NCBI RefSeq assembly: GCF_030157465.1
Contig: NZ_JAOAUU010000042.1
Span: 1-64,000 of the forward strand
DNA from: Zoogloea sp.
GTDB taxonomy: Bacteria > Pseudomonadota > Gammaproteobacteria > Burkholderiales > Rhodocyclaceae
Length of the DNA stretch: 64,000 nt
Reading direction: 5' to 3'
In this document: piece after piece, positions 27,727-37,183 of the stretch
Numbering within the stretch: position 1 is the first letter of the stretch
Layout: every line of letters starts with the position of its first letter
Translations under genes and position numbers: made by a program
The notes under the pieces: generated by a model
The model's database searches: none
Seen by the model: only the letters and a program-made list of their open reading frames with translations
Told to the model about the DNA's origin: nothing

Positions 27727-27751
27727 AAAAAGCCACTTACGTGGCTTTTTT
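27727..27751 (+). terminator. Terminator after the tRNA genes
   Basis: AGCCAC and GTGGCT flank a TTAC loop, with A's before and a T-run after. It should end the hupB/tRNA or tRNA transcript. Confidence 0.85.
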
Positions 27752-27786
27752 GCTTTATAGAATTTATTACTGTCCGGACGGAGTGT

Positions 27787-27849
27787 GGAAGGCTTGTTTC
27801 AAGCCTTTCCTGCATGTAGACTCCAACGAGCCTGATGTGGGGTCTACAT
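27787..27849 (+). other. Two adjacent hairpins of unknown function
   Basis: The first (27787-27810) pairs GGAAGGCTTG with CAAGCCTTTCC. The second pairs ATGTAGACTCC (27814-27824) with GGGGTCTACAT (27839-27849) with one G-T mismatch. They lie between two terminators and before ppiD. A small structured RNA ending at the terminator at 27941 is possible, but no promoter is clear. Confidence 0.35.
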
Positions 27850-27940
27850 TGATCTGATTCGAGCCGCTAGAGCAACGCAAACGAGTTGATCCGGCCTGTA
27901 TCGCAGAGCTCAGCTTTGCCTTTACACCAGCAAATGACGA

Positions 27941-27966
27941 GAGGCGAACGAGAGTTCGCCTCTTTT
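27941..27966 (+). terminator. Intrinsic terminator just upstream of ppiD
   Basis: GAGGCGAAC and GTTCGCCTC flank a GAGA loop and are followed by TTTT. It stands only 53 bases before the ppiD ATG, so it either ends a short upstream transcript or controls read-through into ppiD. Confidence 0.75.
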
Positions 27967-28018
27967 GCGTTTTCAACCAGTAAATCGCCAGCCTGTCAGC
28001 AGCAACTGAGGATTCAGC

Positions 28019-29923
28019 ATGTTCGACGCCGTACGCAACAACAAGAAGATCGTCCAGGGATTCCTGCTACTGATCACACTTCCTTTCGCGTTCTGGGGGG
28101 TGGATTCGTACGTCAAAAATATGTCGGGAGGTGACGATCTTGCCACTGTCGCCGGCACGCCGATTCAGCAGGCCGAATTCCAGCAGGCGCTGCGCGAGCA
28201 GCAGGAGAGGCTGCGCGGCTCGCTCGGGGCGAACTTCAACCCTGCGATGATGGAAACCACCGAGGCGCGGAGGGCTGTCCTCGAAAACCTGGTCAATCAG
28301 CGTTTGCTTGCAATCGACGCCTCCAAAATGCACCTCGCGGTTTCGGACGAGCGGGTCCGTGACACGATCGTCAGCATCCCAGCCTTCCAGGACAACGGCC
28401 ATTTTTCACAGCCGCGCTATGAGGCTGTCCTCAAGTCGCAAGGCATGGTGCCCCAGGTCTTTGAGTCGAGCCTGCGTCGCGATCTCGCGCTGCAGCAGGT
28501 GCTCGGCGCCGTCGCTGAAGGGGTAATGGTTTCACGTGCGTCGGTAGAGCAGGTTTACGCGGTTCAGTTCGAAGAGCGGGTCGTGAGTGAGGTCCAGCTG
28601 GCTGCTCAGCAGTTCGCATCTGCCGTCAAGCTGCCGGACGATGCTGCACAGAAATACTACGAGACGAATCGTAAGCAGTTCGAGTTGCCAGCCCAGGTTC
28701 GTGCTGAATACATTGTTCTCAGCAAGGAGGCCGTTGCCGATCAGCTTGTGGTTGGCGACGCAGATATTCGCAAGGAGTACGACGCGCATCCGGAGCGCTT
28801 CCGTCAAGGCGAGGAGCGGCGGGCCAGCCATATCCTGATCCAGGCCGACAAGGGTGCCGGAGACGCGGTGATCAAGTCTGCGCGTGAAAAGGCGGAGGCC
28901 ATTCTCAAGCAGATCAAGGCAAATCCTGCCGATTTCGCGAAGCTGGCCAAGGAAAACTCGCAGGATCCGGGCTCGGCGGAGAAGGGGGGCGATCTGGGCT
29001 TTTTCCCGCGTGGCGCGATGGTGAAGGCGTTTGAAGATACGGCTTTCGGTCTTTCCCGCGAAGGCGAAGTTTCCGATGTCGTCCAGTCCGATTTCGGTTT
29101 TCACATCATCAAGCTGACTGGCGTGAAGGCCGAGATGCTGCGTCCGTTCGGTGAAGTCAGGAACGAAATCGCCGCGGAACTCAAGCGTACCGAGGCCGCA
29201 CGAAAGTTTGCCGAGCTGGTCGATGGCTTTACCAATACCGTCTATGAGCAGTCGGACAGCCTCAAGCCGGCTGCTGAAAAGTACAAACTGGCGGTGACGA
29301 CCACCGACTGGATTGGCCGCAGCGGCAAGGCGCCTGCGCCTTTCGACAATGAAAAGCTTGTTTCCGAGCTGTTTTCGGACGATGCCGTAAAAAACAAGCG
29401 CAATACCGCTTCGATCGACGTTGGCAACGGCACGTTGGTGTCGGCGCGGGTGAGTGAATTCAAGCCGGCGACGCTTCGCCCGTTCGAGGAGGTCAAGGCC
29501 GCCATCGAAAAGGGCCTGATCACTGACGAAGCGGTAAAGCTTGCTGAAAAGGATGGCGAAGCCAAGCTGGCCCTGCTGGCCAAGGGCGAGGCTGTCAATC
29601 TGCCGTGGAGCGCGCCGCGTTCGATGCAGCGGGGCGACCAGAGCCTGCCGCGCGAGGCTGTTCGCGCAGTTTTCCGTGCTGCGGGAGACAAACTGCCGAG
29701 TTATGCCGGCGCGAGGATTCCGGGTGGCGGCTATGGCCTGTTCCGTATCGAGAAGCTGACTCGCCCGGTTGCCAAGCAAGACGATCCGCGTCTGAACGCC
29801 ATCAAGCAGCAATACACGCGTGTGCTCGCCGAGCAGGATTTCTCGGCGTATCTCTCCATGCTGCGCAAGCGCTACGACGTCAAGGTGAATGAGGCGGCGC
29901 TTGAGGTCTCGAAGGACAAGTAA
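28019..29923 (+). CDS. ppiD: Periplasmic folding chaperone / peptidyl-prolyl isomerase PpiD
   Basis: A 634-residue inner-membrane-anchored periplasmic chaperone. One N-terminal membrane helix (about residues 13-30, ending FWGVDSY) is followed by a SurA-like N-terminal chaperone domain and one parvulin domain around residues 265-365 (ASHILIQADKG ... GGDLGFFPRGAMVKAFEDTAF ... QSDFGFHIIKLTG). It assists outer-membrane and secreted protein folding near the Sec translocon. The position after hupB and tRNA genes is typical of the group. Confidence 0.93.
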   Translation: MFDAVRNNKKIVQGFLLLITLPFAFWGVDSYVKNMSGGDDLATVAGTPIQQAEFQQALREQQERLRGSLGANFNPAMMETTEARRAVLENLVNQRLLAIDASKMHLAVSDERVRDTIVSIPAFQDNGHFSQPRYEAVLKSQGMVPQVFESSLRRDLALQQVLGAVAEGVMVSRASVEQVYAVQFEERVVSEVQLAAQQFASAVKLPDDAAQKYYETNRKQFELPAQVRAEYIVLSKEAVADQLVVGDADIRKEYDAHPERFRQGEERRASHILIQADKGAGDAVIKSAREKAEAILKQIKANPADFAKLAKENSQDPGSAEKGGDLGFFPRGAMVKAFEDTAFGLSREGEVSDVVQSDFGFHIIKLTGVKAEMLRPFGEVRNEIAAELKRTEAARKFAELVDGFTNTVYEQSDSLKPAAEKYKLAVTTTDWIGRSGKAPAPFDNEKLVSELFSDDAVKNKRNTASIDVGNGTLVSARVSEFKPATLRPFEEVKAAIEKGLITDEAVKLAEKDGEAKLALLAKGEAVNLPWSAPRSMQRGDQSLPREAVRAVFRAAGDKLPSYAGARIPGGGYGLFRIEKLTRPVAKQDDPRLNAIKQQYTRVLAEQDFSAYLSMLRKRYDVKVNEAALEVSKDK

Positions 29924-30221
29924 TACAGCGTATCGGGTCCTGGCTGCAGCGGCACGGCCGGGCAGCCAGGATCCGGTTCCTTGTGCGTGTGACACCTAAC
30001 GGCGTCTTGCCTTTGGCCCTTACTCCGGCTGTCGCCGTAAATCCCTTCAGGCCCTGCGGATCACGCAAGGCCCATGCCTCTGCCAATCTGTGTCCAGGGC
30101 GTCCGCGCCCGGCGCAGAGTCGTCATCAAGCCCGTCCGTGCATAAAAATCCTGTCTCGACAAGTTGCTGGCTGAAGTCCTGAAGGCTTGTCTTCGGCCAC
30201 TTTGTGCCGTTGCTCGTAGTG
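29924..30221. other. Convergent spacer with a hairpin
   Basis: CCTGGCTGC (29939-29947) and GCAGCCAGG (29962-29970) form a 9-base stem 15 bases after the ppiD stop, without a T-run. The rest of the roughly 300-base spacer before cusA shows no gene. Confidence 0.5.
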
Positions 30222-33200
30222 TCAGGCCGGGCCGCTTTTTGCGCTGTGCTGCAGTTGCCATTGTTTGGTCAGCGCATAGATCGCCGGGATCACGGCGAGG
30301 GTCAGGAGGGTCGACGAGATCATTCCGCCAACCATCGGGGCGGCGATGCGGCTCATGACTTCGGAGCCGGTGCCGGTTCCCCACATGATGGGCAGCAGCC
30401 CGGCGGTGATTGCGACGACGGTCATCATCTTCGGGCGAACCCGCTCGACGGCGCCTTCCATCACCGCCTGGTAGAGATCGGCGGGGCCGGGCGTGCGTCC
30501 GCTGGCCAGGCACTTTGCCCTGGTGGCTTCCCAGGCATGGTCGAGATAAATCAGCATGATCACGCCGGTTTCGGCGGCCACGCCTGCCAGCGCGATGAAG
30601 CCGACCGCCACCGCAACCGACAGGTTGTAGTCCAGCAGCCACATCAGCCAGATTCCGCCGACCAGCGCAAAGGGCACCGAGAGCATCACGATCAGGGTTT
30701 CGGTGAGACGCCGGAAATTGAGATAGAGCAGCAGGAAGATGGTGAGCAGGGTGATCGGGATGACGATCTTCATCTTTGCGGCGGCGCGCTCCATGAACTC
30801 GAACTGGCCGCTCCAGCTCACGTAGTAGCCCGGCGGAAACTTCACCTTTTCGGCCACTGCCTTTTTGGCCTCGGCCACGTAGCCGCCGATGTCGCGGCCG
30901 CGGATATCCACGTAGATGTAAGCGGAAAGCAGCGCGTTTTCGGTGCGAATGCCCGGCGTGCCTTTGGCGATCTCGACCTTGGCCAGTTGCCCGAGGGGTA
31001 GCATGGCGCCGCCCATGACGGGCACCAGCACTTCGCGGGCGATTTGTTCGGGGCTGGCGCGCAGTTCGCGCGGGTAGCGCACGCTGACGCCGAAGCGCTC
31101 GCGGCCTTCGACGGTGGTGGTCACCATCTCGCCGCCAAGGGCGCTGCCGATCACGTCCTGAAGTTCGCCAACCGTCAGGCCGTAGCGGGCCAGCTGGGTG
31201 CGGTCGGGTTCGATGTTCAGATAGAAGCCGCCGGTGATGCGCTCGGCGAAGGCGCTGCTGGTGCCCGGCACCGTTTTGACGACGGCTTCGATCTCCCGGG
31301 CGAGTTTTTCCATCTCATCCAGATCCTTGCCGAAAACCTTGATGCCGATCGGGGTGCGGATGCCGGTGGACAGCATGTCGGTGCGGGCCTTGATCGGCAT
31401 CGTCCAGGCGTTGGCTACGCCGGGAAACTGCAGTGCCTTGTCGAGTTCTGCGATGAGCGTGTCGGTCGTCATGCCCGGGCGCCATTCCTCTTGGGGCTTG
31501 AGGTTGATGGTGGTTTCAAACATCTCGGTCGGGGCGGGGTCGGTGGCCGTGTTGGCGCGGCCGGCCTTGCCCAGAACCGATGCGACTTCCGGAAAACTCT
31601 TGATGATCTTGTCCTGTGTCTGCAGCAGCTCGGCGGCCTTGGTCATCGACATGCCGGGCAGGGAGGTGGGCATGTAGAGCAGGGTGCCTTCGTTGAGGGT
31701 CGGCATGAACTCCGAGCCCAGGCGTGAGGCCGGGTAGATCGACGCAAGCAGCGACAGCACGGCCAGCAGGATGGTGAGTTTTTTCCAGCGCATCACCGCG
31801 GCGATGATGGGCCGGTAGAGCCGGATCAGCACGCGATTCACCGGGTTGCGGGCTTCCGGCATGATCCGGCCGCGGATGAACAGCATCATCAGTACCGGAA
31901 CCAGCGTTACCGACAGGATTGCGGCGCCGGCCATGGAGAAGGTTTTTGTCCAGGCCAGCGGCGAGAACAGGCGACCTTCCTGGCCTTCGAGCGCAAAGAC
32001 CGGCATGAACGAGACGGTGATGATCAGCAGCGAGAAGAACAGCGCCGGGCCCACTTCCCGGCAGGCGGCCAGCATGGCGTCCAGGCGATCCCGGGGCGAG
32101 TGCGATTCGGGCAGGCGTTCGAGGTGCTTGTGGGCGTTTTCTATCATCACGATGGCGGCGTCGATCATCGCGCCGATGGCGATCGCGATGCCGCCCAGGC
32201 TCATCAGGTTGGAGCTCATGCCCAGCAGGTGCATGGCGCTGAAGGCCATCAGTACGCCCACCGGCAGCATCAGGATCGCCACCAGCGCGCTTCGCACATG
32301 CATCAGAAAGACCACGCACACCAGGGCGACGATGATCGATTCTTCGATCAGGGTGCCCTTGAGGGTTTCGATGGCCCGGTGGATGAGTTCGGAGCGGTCG
32401 TAAACCGTTTGCACCGTGACGCCCGGCGGCAGGCCGGGGCCGATTTCCTCGATACGGGCTTTCAGGTTGTGGATGACTTCGAGTGCGTTTTCGCCATAGC
32501 GGGCCATGGCGATGCCGGAGACCACTTCGCCTTCACCGTTCAGTTCGGTCAGCCCGCGGCGCTCGTCCGGCGCCAGCTCGACCCGCGCGATGTCGCGTAT
32601 CAGCACCGGCGTGCCGCGTTCGGCCTTCACTACCAGCAGTTCGATGTCGTCCCGGCCGCGCAGGTAGCCCTTGCCGCGCACCATGTATTCGGTTTCGGCC
32701 ATTTCCACCACGCGGCCGCCCACGTCGCGGTTGGAGTCGCGGATGACCTGGGCGACCTTCATCAGCGGAATGCCGTAGGCGCGCAGTTTGGCCGGATCGA
32801 CGGTGACCTGGTAAGTCTGCACAAAGCCGCCGATGGAGGCCACTTCGGCAACGCCGTGGGTCTTGGTGAGCGGGTAGCGCACGTACCAGTCCTGGAGGGT
32901 GCGCAGCTCGGCAAGGGTTTTGTCTTTGGCGATGAGGGCGTACTGGTACACCCAGCCCACGCCGGTGGCGTCCGGCCCGATCTGCGGTGTGACGCCTTTG
33001 GGCATCCGCCCGGAGGCGAAGTTGAGGTACTCCAGCACCCGCGAGCGGGCCCAGTAGATGTCTGTTCCGTCCTCGAAAATCACATAGACGAAGGACGCGC
33101 CGAAAAACGAAAAGCCGCGCACCACCCGGGATTTGGGCACTGCCAGCATCGCCGTGGTGAGCGGATAGGTCACCTGATCTTCCACCACCTGCGGCGCCTG

Positions 33201-33365
33201 GCCGGGGTATTCGGTGTAGACGATGACCTGCACGTCGGAGAGATCCGGCAGCGCGTCGATCGGGGTGCGCAGCACGGCGATGATGCCGGCGACGATGACG
33301 AAGAGGGTGGCCAGCAGGACGAGGAAACGGTTCCTGCCTGACCAGTCGATCAGCTTGCCGAGCAT
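30222..33365 (-). CDS. cusA: Cu(I)/Ag(I) efflux RND pump CusA
   Basis: A 1047-residue inner-membrane proton antiporter of the heavy-metal RND family, exporting monovalent copper and silver through a CusCBA tripartite channel. It has twelve membrane helices in the usual RND pattern. The DALPDLSDVQVIVYTEYPGQ-type segment, the LGGIAIAIGAMIDAAIVMIE region in helix 4 with its charged relay residues, and the Met-rich motifs PGMSMTKAAEL and TMPIKARTDMLSTGIRTP identify the Cu/Ag rather than the Co/Zn/Cd branch. It is the last of five minus-strand copper genes, 12 bases after cusB. Confidence 0.93.
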   Translation of the reverse strand: MLGKLIDWSGRNRFLVLLATLFVIVAGIIAVLRTPIDALPDLSDVQVIVYTEYPGQAPQVVEDQVTYPLTTAMLAVPKSRVVRGFSFFGASFVYVIFEDGTDIYWARSRVLEYLNFASGRMPKGVTPQIGPDATGVGWVYQYALIAKDKTLAELRTLQDWYVRYPLTKTHGVAEVASIGGFVQTYQVTVDPAKLRAYGIPLMKVAQVIRDSNRDVGGRVVEMAETEYMVRGKGYLRGRDDIELLVVKAERGTPVLIRDIARVELAPDERRGLTELNGEGEVVSGIAMARYGENALEVIHNLKARIEEIGPGLPPGVTVQTVYDRSELIHRAIETLKGTLIEESIIVALVCVVFLMHVRSALVAILMLPVGVLMAFSAMHLLGMSSNLMSLGGIAIAIGAMIDAAIVMIENAHKHLERLPESHSPRDRLDAMLAACREVGPALFFSLLIITVSFMPVFALEGQEGRLFSPLAWTKTFSMAGAAILSVTLVPVLMMLFIRGRIMPEARNPVNRVLIRLYRPIIAAVMRWKKLTILLAVLSLLASIYPASRLGSEFMPTLNEGTLLYMPTSLPGMSMTKAAELLQTQDKIIKSFPEVASVLGKAGRANTATDPAPTEMFETTINLKPQEEWRPGMTTDTLIAELDKALQFPGVANAWTMPIKARTDMLSTGIRTPIGIKVFGKDLDEMEKLAREIEAVVKTVPGTSSAFAERITGGFYLNIEPDRTQLARYGLTVGELQDVIGSALGGEMVTTTVEGRERFGVSVRYPRELRASPEQIAREVLVPVMGGAMLPLGQLAKVEIAKGTPGIRTENALLSAYIYVDIRGRDIGGYVAEAKKAVAEKVKFPPGYYVSWSGQFEFMERAAAKMKIVIPITLLTIFLLLYLNFRRLTETLIVMLSVPFALVGGIWLMWLLDYNLSVAVAVGFIALAGVAAETGVIMLIYLDHAWEATRAKCLASGRTPGPADLYQAVMEGAVERVRPKMMTVVAITAGLLPIMWGTGTGSEVMSRIAAPMVGGMISSTLLTLAVIPAIYALTKQWQLQHSAKSGPA

Positions 33366-33377
33366 TGCGGTGCTCCG

Positions 33378-34931
33378 TCAGTGGCCGGCGTGCGGCGTGG
33401 GTGCGGTGCTGCGGGGGCTGACCGAGGTGATGACCCACTCGCCCGGCTGGCGTTCGACGAACTCCACCGTCACCTTCGCGCCGGGCGCAAGGCTGCTTTG
33501 CTGGGTGGGGTTGGCCAGTTTGAACTCCATGCTCATGGCTGGCCATTTGAGGCTGGCTACCGGGCCGTGTTCGAGCATCACCGTGCCGGCCTGGGTGTCG
33601 AGGCTTTCGACGGTGGCGTCCACCCGGTGTCCGGAGCCTTTTGCCACGGGGGGCGTCTGGCCGGGCGCTTCAAAGCCGCCGAGCGCGGCTTTCAGATTGC
33701 TTTCGGCGTCGATCAGGAAGTTGGCTGCAACGACGACATCCTCGCCAACCTTCACGCCCTCAAGAACCTGCACGTGGTTGTCGCCGCGGGCGCCGAGCTT
33801 GACCTCCCGCGGCGCAAAGCGGCCTTCGCCCTCGGCGACGAGCACGATCCGGCGTGTGCCGCTGTCGATCACTGCGGATGTCGGCACCGTCACCACCTGC
33901 CCCTTGCCACCCACCGGAATGTCGACCCGGGCGAACATCGCCGGCTTGAGCAGCAGGCCCGGATTGGCCAGTTCGATGCGCACCGCCACCGTGCGGGTTT
34001 CGGCGTTGAGGGTGGGATACACATAGCCGATGCGGCCCTCGAAAACCTTGTCCGGATAGGCGTCGATGCGCACGCGGGCGGTGGCGCCGCTGTGCACGAG
34101 GCCGATGTCCTGTTCGACAACATCCGCCACAACCCACACGCGGGAGAGGTCGGCAATCTGGTAGAGGCTTTCGCCGGGCATGAAGCGCATGCCTTGCAGG
34201 GCTTTCTTTTCGGTCACGATGCCGGCCACCGGAGAGCGGAAGCTGAGCGTGCGTCGCGTAGCCCCGGACTTGGCCAGGGCGCGGATCTGCTCGTCGGAGA
34301 CATCCCAGTTGCGAAGGCGCATCAGGGCGGATTCGGCGAGCTGCTTCATGCCGGCCTGCGCTTCGCTACCGGCATTTTTAAGGGCGGCGACGCCTTCGGC
34401 GGCGATCGCGTATTCCCGCTGGGCGGAGACCAGTTCCGGGCTGTAAACGTCAAACAGCGCCTGGCCTTTGGCAACCGGCTGGCCGGTGATGTTCACGTGC
34501 AGGCGTTCCACATAGCCTTCGAACTTGGGCGTGATGGTGTAGATGCGCTGCTCGTCGGGCTCGACGCGGCCGGTGGCGCGCACCTGCTTGTCGAGGCTGC
34601 GCAGTTCGGCCTTTTCGGTGCGCACGCCGAGCTTCTGGATTTTTTCGGTGCTGATGCGCAAGGTGCCGGCCGCCGCGGGTTCTTCGCTGGTCTCGCCTTC
34701 GTACACCGGGATGTATTCCATCCCCATCGGGTCTTTCTTTGGAGTTGGCGATGTATCCGCCAGGCCCATGGGGTTGCGGTAATACAGCAGTTTGGGCGCC
34801 GGCTTGCCGCCATCGGTCTGAGCGCTGGCGGCAGTTTGCTCCTGGGCCGGGTGCTGGCCGAACCAGTATCCGCCGGCTGCGCCGGCCACGGCGAGGGCAA
34901 GGCCGGCGGCCAGGGCTGTGGCGGGTTTCAT
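33378..34931 (-). CDS. cusB: Efflux adaptor CusB with fused CusF-like C-terminal domain
   Basis: A 517-residue periplasmic membrane-fusion protein. It has an N-terminal membrane/signal segment (residues 1-22), a heavy-metal-binding segment YYRNPMGLADTSPTPKKDPMGM, hairpin, lipoyl and beta-barrel domains, and an extra C-terminal domain of about 80 residues resembling CusF. That domain has HGPVASLKWPAMSMEF, containing the His, Trp and two Met of the CusF Cu(I)/Ag(I) site. The fusion would tether the metallochaperone to the pump. The start at 34931 overlaps the cusC stop (ATGA). The upstream frame extension lies inside cusC and is ignored. Confidence 0.92.
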   Translation of the reverse strand: MKPATALAAGLALAVAGAAGGYWFGQHPAQEQTAASAQTDGGKPAPKLLYYRNPMGLADTSPTPKKDPMGMEYIPVYEGETSEEPAAAGTLRISTEKIQKLGVRTEKAELRSLDKQVRATGRVEPDEQRIYTITPKFEGYVERLHVNITGQPVAKGQALFDVYSPELVSAQREYAIAAEGVAALKNAGSEAQAGMKQLAESALMRLRNWDVSDEQIRALAKSGATRRTLSFRSPVAGIVTEKKALQGMRFMPGESLYQIADLSRVWVVADVVEQDIGLVHSGATARVRIDAYPDKVFEGRIGYVYPTLNAETRTVAVRIELANPGLLLKPAMFARVDIPVGGKGQVVTVPTSAVIDSGTRRIVLVAEGEGRFAPREVKLGARGDNHVQVLEGVKVGEDVVVAANFLIDAESNLKAALGGFEAPGQTPPVAKGSGHRVDATVESLDTQAGTVMLEHGPVASLKWPAMSMEFKLANPTQQSSLAPGAKVTVEFVERQPGEWVITSVSPRSTAPTPHAGH

Positions 34932-36193
34932 AGGTCTTCTCCGAGGATGCGTTCGATTTCGGCAAGGCTCATCCGGGCTTCGGCCTGGGCCTTGAGACTG
35001 GCCTGGCGCGCCAGGCGAATCTGCCGTTGAGCGTCGAGCAGGGTGGCGAAATCGACCTTGCCGTTTTCGTAGCCGGCGAGCGCCGCCCGGAAGGCGAGCT
35101 CGGTCTGGGGCAGCAGGCTGCTGGTGGTGAGGGTTTCGGTGCGACGGGCCGCATTGAAGGCCGAGAGATTGCCGGACAGCTCGCCCAGCACTTGGTTGGC
35201 AGTGGCGTCGCGGCGGGATCGGGCCGCCGACAGCATGGCTTCCGCTTCGCGCTCCTGCGCCCGGCGGGTGCCCTGCTGCAGCGGCAGGTTGAGTTCCAGC
35301 ATCAGCTCCCATTCCTTTACCGAGCCCTGGTACTGGATGGGTGACACGCCGAGGGTGAAATCCGGGTAGCGGTTCTTGTACGTGAGTTCGCGCGTTTTTT
35401 CGGCGGAACGCAGGCGGGCCTCGTCAGCGAAAAGCTGGGGGTTACGCGAGCGCACCCGCTCTTCCAGGGCGGTGGGGTCGAGGCTGGCCGGCGCCGGCAG
35501 GGGGCGCAACTGGCCAGGTGCATCCAGGGGCGCGGAGGCAGGGCGGGCAAGGAGGGCGTTGATGCGTGCCTGCAACTGCCGGCTTTCGGCGTCGAGCGCG
35601 ATGAGTTCGCCGCGCATGCCGGTTTGCTCCACCTGGGCGCGTATCACGTCCTGCTGGGCCGCGAGGCCGCCGGCGTAGCGCACCTGCGCGATCTTCTCGA
35701 GACGCAGCATCAGGTCGAGGATTTCCCGCGTGAGCTGTTCGCTGCGGTAAACGTACTGAAACCGGGCATGGGCGGCCTTGATGCGGGCGGCGAGTTCGGC
35801 CCAGCTTCCAGTGGCCCGGCCTTCGGCGCCGCTGGCTTCGAGTTCGGCAATCTCCCGCTTCAGCTCGCGCTTGCCGAGCCAGGGCAGATCCTGCATGACG
35901 AGATAGCGGGTGCTGCCCACGCGGGCCGGCAGCAGCGTGGCGTTTTGCTCGCCCATGCGTGTGATGTCGCGCAGTTCGGTGCGCAGCCTGGGGTCGGGCA
36001 GGGCGCCGGCCGGCACCACGCGCTCGGCGGCGGCGTCGGCCTCGAAACGCATCGCGGCGTATTCCGGGTTGCGGCTGCGGGCGTAGTCGAGCAGCGATTC
36101 GACGTTTGCGCCGAGGGCTGGCTCCTGGGCCCGGGACAGCACACACCAGGCACCGAGCACGGCCAGGGCTCCGCATTTCAGGTATTTCTTCAT
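34928..36193 (-). CDS. cusC: Outer-membrane efflux protein CusC (TolC family)
   Basis: A 421-residue outer-membrane factor with a signal peptide ending near SRAQ and two outer-membrane-efflux-protein repeats of long helices (for example LTREILDLMLRLEKIAQVRYAGG). No lipobox cysteine follows the signal peptide, unlike E. coli CusC. It forms the exit duct for CusBA. Its last codons overlap the cusB start by four bases. Confidence 0.9.
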   Translation of the reverse strand: MKKYLKCGALAVLGAWCVLSRAQEPALGANVESLLDYARSRNPEYAAMRFEADAAAERVVPAGALPDPRLRTELRDITRMGEQNATLLPARVGSTRYLVMQDLPWLGKRELKREIAELEASGAEGRATGSWAELAARIKAAHARFQYVYRSEQLTREILDLMLRLEKIAQVRYAGGLAAQQDVIRAQVEQTGMRGELIALDAESRQLQARINALLARPASAPLDAPGQLRPLPAPASLDPTALEERVRSRNPQLFADEARLRSAEKTRELTYKNRYPDFTLGVSPIQYQGSVKEWELMLELNLPLQQGTRRAQEREAEAMLSAARSRRDATANQVLGELSGNLSAFNAARRTETLTTSSLLPQTELAFRAALAGYENGKVDFATLLDAQRQIRLARQASLKAQAEARMSLAEIERILGEDL

Positions 36194-36223
36194 GATTGCC
36201 CCCGCGTGCCTGTGATGCCCGGA

Positions 36224-36562
36224 TCAGGGGCGTTCGATGTGCACCAGCGTCATGGCGCCGTTTATCTGTTCCGCCATGAAACGGATCTTGTCGCCTTCCT
36301 TGAGTTTGTCGATCCAGGCTGCGTCCTTGACGCGGAAGGCCATGGTCATCGCCGGCATTCCGTTGGGCAGGGGGCCGTGGGAGACGGTAATGCGGCCCGT
36401 GGGCTTGTCCACCTTTTTGACAAGGCCGTCGGCCATCTGCATGGAGGGTTCGCCCTGCGTTGCATGTGTTTTAGTGTGACCGGCGTGGTCGTTGGCGGCA
36501 AAGGCCGAAGCGGAAACGGTGGCGATCATCGCGGCGAAGACCGGTGCGAGAGGGAAGCGCAT
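36224..36562 (-). CDS. cusF: CusF-like periplasmic copper-binding protein, Trp replaced
   Basis: A 112-residue secreted protein with a signal peptide (cleavage near AFA-AND), a His-rich start and a CusF OB-fold domain. The metal-site segment reads HGPLPNGMPAMTMAF. The His and the two Met of CusF are present, but the Trp that caps the metal in E. coli CusF is Met here. The CusF domain fused to CusB keeps the Trp, so the two may differ in metal affinity. It lies 30 bases upstream of cusC in the same direction. Confidence 0.85.
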   Translation of the reverse strand: MRFPLAPVFAAMIATVSASAFAANDHAGHTKTHATQGEPSMQMADGLVKKVDKPTGRITVSHGPLPNGMPAMTMAFRVKDAAWIDKLKEGDKIRFMAEQINGAMTLVHIERP

Positions 36563-36595
36563 GAGTGTGCTCTTTCTTGAGGGGTTGATCCGGAT

Positions 36596-37033
36596 TCAGT
36601 GACGGGCAAATACGCTGCTGGAGCCATTGGCGCTGATCAGCAGGGTCTCGTAGGGCATGGGTTTGGCGCTCTCCATGCCGGGAGAGCCCGGGGGCATCGA
36701 GGGCACGGCGAGCCCGATCGCCTTTGGCTTGTCCTTCAGCAGACGTCTTACATCCGCGGCCGGAACATGCCCCTCGACAAGGTAGTTGCCGATGCGGGCG
36801 GTGTGGCAGGAGCCATAGGTTTCGGGCATGCCAAGGCGTGCCCGTTGTGCCGGAACGTCTTCCACGTTGTGGGATTTGACCTCGAAGCCTTCGCTGCGCA
36901 GGTGTTCGACCCATTTTGTGCAGCAGCCGCAATAGGGGCTCTTGTACACATCAACCTGCACGCCTGTGCCCGCCAGGGCCGCACTTGCCGTGAGGGCCAG
37001 CAGGGACGTCAGGATAAGGGGGCGTAGCTTCAT
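36596..37033 (-). CDS. DUF411 periplasmic metal-binding protein
   Basis: A 145-residue secreted protein with a cleaved signal peptide (near ALA-GTG) and the DUF411 core: YKSPYCGCCTKW near residue 34 supplies a CxCC metal/thiol site, and YGSCHTARIGNYLVEGHVPA the second conserved part. DUF411 proteins are frequently found with copper resistance genes and are proposed to bind copper. It is the first gene of the minus-strand copper unit, divergent from cusR. Confidence 0.85.
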   Translation of the reverse strand: MKLRPLILTSLLALTASAALAGTGVQVDVYKSPYCGCCTKWVEHLRSEGFEVKSHNVEDVPAQRARLGMPETYGSCHTARIGNYLVEGHVPAADVRRLLKDKPKAIGLAVPSMPPGSPGMESAKPMPYETLLISANGSSSVFARH

Positions 37034-37098
37034 GGTGATTCCTCGTCGGATCGGGATGGCCCATTCTGGCTGTGGTCTCTCGACAGGAAGCTGTCGTG

Positions 37099-37120
37099 AA
37101 GATTACTTTTTTGTAATCTT
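37099..37120. promoter_or_regulatory. Candidate CusR binding box
   Basis: Perfect inverted repeat with arms AAGATTAC and GTAATCTT around TTTTTT. The ATTAC-N6-GTAAT geometry matches the binding sites of the CusR/HprR response regulators of E. coli. It sits in the divergent gap between the DUF411 gene and cusR, the natural place to control both units. A second small palindrome CGACAG/CTGTCG (37081-37096) is adjacent. Confidence 0.68.
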
Positions 37121-37183
37121 TTTGGGCGCAGGAAAGGTTTGGGCGACACTTGTGCCCGTGATTCCGGGCGCAGAGAGGCCGTG

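Noticed and set aside
32100-33341. 413-codon open frame opposite cusA
   Set aside because: His-rich shadow of the cusA coding strand with no domain or start signal.
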